Assembly (NCBI GenBank): GCA_008501545.1 | Contig: QQUM01000404.1 | Coordinates: 1 to 6,737, forward strand | Origin: Calditrichota bacterium | Lineage (GTDB): Bacteria > Zhuqueibacterota > Zhuqueibacteria > Zhuqueibacterales > Geothermadaptataceae | Direction: 5' to 3' | Length of the DNA stretch: 6,737 nucleotides | In this document: piece after piece, positions 5,950 to 6,737 of the stretch | How the letters are laid out: each line of letters begins with the position of its first letter | How positions within the stretch are numbered: the first letter of the stretch is position 1 | Made by a program: the position numbers and the translations under genes | The notes under the pieces: generated by a model | The model's database searches: none | What the model saw: the letters and a program-made list of their open reading frames with translations, nothing else | Told to the model about the DNA's origin: nothing

Positions 5950-6393
5950 ATGAAGCAAAAAAAAATTGCCTTTTTCTGCGGCGCGCTGATCGTAACAATT
6001 TGCAGTATTGCACCACCTGCCCAGGCTCAAGTGCGCACAAACGGTGCAAAGTTTGGTTTTTTTGATCTGAGCAGGCCGGCAGTGGGTATCGCACGTGAAT
6101 TCGGTGGATTATCGCCACGTCTGCGTTTTAATTTCGATGGTGACCTCGTGTTCCAATCTGATCACTGGTTGTTTGCCGATTTCTCTCTTAAGTATTTTCC
6201 ACGAACCCATGCCGAAGCAGCACCTTACTTCGGTGGTGGGGCTGGTGTAAACATCGGTGATATTGGGGGTGTCGCCGCACATTTTGTTGCCGGATTAAAT
6301 TTCAGGTTGGAGCACATTCGTATGTTTGCGGAAATCAAAGCACACCTGGACAAACCCGATGCAGTGAGTTTGTGGGTTGGATTGCGGTATTGA
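5950..6393 (+). CDS. Small predicted outer-membrane beta-barrel protein, hypothetical
   Basis: I do not recognise a specific family. The 147-residue product has a clear Sec signal peptide: MKQKK, a hydrophobic core at about 6-20, and PAQA before a likely signal peptidase I cut at 26/27. The mature part of about 121 residues has no further hydrophobic helix. It shows alternating polar and nonpolar residues in several stretches (56-69, 72-84, 108-120, 123-133, 138-147), glycine-rich turns (94-108), and ends in G-L-R-Y. A C-terminal aromatic residue after an amphipathic strand is typical of outer-membrane barrels. ATG at 5950 directly follows the TAA of the RDD gene; only GAAG at 5935-5938 resembles a ribosome binding site, so translation probably depends on coupling. 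The size would suit a barrel of six to eight strands. A soluble periplasmic beta protein is the alternative. Confidence 0.72.
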   Translation: MKQKKIAFFCGALIVTICSIAPPAQAQVRTNGAKFGFFDLSRPAVGIAREFGGLSPRLRFNFDGDLVFQSDHWLFADFSLKYFPRTHAEAAPYFGGGAGVNIGDIGGVAAHFVAGLNFRLEHIRMFAEIKAHLDKPDAVSLWVGLRY

Positions 6394-6406
6394 AGTGTGG
6401 CAGACC

Positions 6407-6443
6407 AACGAAAAACATGCCGTCCTGCGTTTTTTCGTTTTTT
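6407..6443. terminator. Probable shared terminator between the barrel gene and trmB
   Basis: AACGAAAAAC (6407-6416) pairs with GTTTTTTCGTT (6429-6439) with one bulged T, around a 12-nt loop. On the plus strand T residues run from 6438 to 6443. On the minus strand the mirrored arm supplies a T-run through 6415-6411. It lies between two convergent stops, so it could serve both genes. The stem is A+T-rich, so its strength is uncertain. Confidence 0.5.
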
Positions 6444-6447
6444 GAAT

Positions 6448-6737
6448 TTATGCGAATTGCAGTTTTAAATATTTTATTGAATCATTCAATTGCAGGTGTT
6501 TCTTCTCAAAAGTTGTCTGGATTGTGAGTACGATATCATCTACCTCGGTATTGTATAAATCCTTGATGTCTTCAATGATATTGATCTTTTCCTGTGCGCA
6601 CACTTGTTTGGTAAATTTGTACAGATTTTGGTGATCTGTTTTAAAATGAATGTATCCAGTGCGAGCGAGGGTTTGGCGGTAAAGTTGCAGGTAGTATGTG
6701 GATGTCAGGCGTTTTTTGAATTTCGATCCTTTTGAAA
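6448..6737 (-). CDS. trmB: tRNA (guanine-N7-)-methyltransferase TrmB, partial (3' end only)
   Basis: TrmB methylates G46 in the tRNA variable loop using S-adenosylmethionine. Only the last 95 codons are inside the window; the gene enters from the right edge and ends at TAA (6450-6448). The visible part begins SKGSKFKKRLTSTYYLQLYRQ, the segment just after the family's catalytic D-P-(W/H)-P region, which is missing here. It continues GYIHFKTDHQNLYKF, containing the conserved T-D-x-x-x-L-Y substrate-binding pattern. It ends with I-Q-T-T-F-E-K-K-H near the C-terminus, matching the 'TxYE' end of Bacteroidota-type TrmB. The reading frame is open throughout, so nothing suggests a pseudogene. The S-adenosylmethionine-binding fold lies outside the window and cannot be checked. 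Confidence 0.82.
   Translation of the reverse strand, partial: SKGSKFKKRLTSTYYLQLYRQTLARTGYIHFKTDHQNLYKFTKQVCAQEKINIIEDIKDLYNTEVDDIVLTIQTTFEKKHLQLNDSIKYLKLQFA

Noticed and set aside
6476..6490. Perfect dyad ATTGAAT-C-ATTCAAT as a terminator or operator
   Set aside because: It lies within the 3' coding end of trmB and has no T-run after it on either strand. It encodes ordinary family residues there, so it is probably chance.

Overview
The window comes from a bacterial chromosome of moderate G+C with distinctly A+T-rich intergenic DNA. The 3' end of a trmB gene at the right edge resembles TrmB of Bacteroidota and relatives. The cytochrome c peroxidase is a short-signal lipoprotein ending in 'SCG', and a small predicted outer-membrane protein indicates a diderm cell. 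An origin in the FCB superphylum (Bacteroidota, Ignavibacteriota, Calditrichota or KSB1-like) is my best guess, at low confidence. Some genes have clear Shine-Dalgarno sequences and others do not.

Layout, left to right. (1) 1-361 has no convincing gene but holds the first copy of a 90-bp repeat with perfect 15-nt inverted ends. (2) 362-1354 (+) encodes a di-heme cytochrome c peroxidase-family lipoprotein, followed by a strong intrinsic terminator. (3) A second copy of the 90-bp repeat, inverted relative to the first, lies at 1479-1568. (4) 1613-2506 (-) encodes a YegS/DagK-type lipid kinase. (5) A 163-bp divergent intergenic region carries a candidate promoter and a repeated AATGCAATAT motif. 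(6) 2670-5448 (+) is a compact lutA-lutB-lutC operon for L-lactate oxidation. (7) 5515-6393 (+) holds two abutting genes, an RDD-family membrane protein and a small predicted outer-membrane beta-barrel. (8) 6448-6737 (-) is the 3' end of trmB, converging on the previous gene across a probable shared terminator.

Functionally, LutABC is expected to oxidise L-lactate to pyruvate and pass electrons into the respiratory chain. The di-heme peroxidase would take electrons from periplasmic carriers to reduce hydrogen peroxide. Both fit a respiring organism, but nothing in the sequence links their regulation. The lipid kinase, RDD protein, barrel protein and TrmB look like ordinary neighbours.

The least ordinary element is the 90-bp repeat family. 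Two copies bracket the peroxidase gene in opposite orientation. Their inverted ends are identical, while the 60-nt interiors match at 41 of 60 positions once one copy is reverse-complemented. Each arm is itself an 11-bp palindrome, GTGCC(T/A)GGCAC. This looks like a REP/MITE-type non-autonomous element; no transposase is present in the window.
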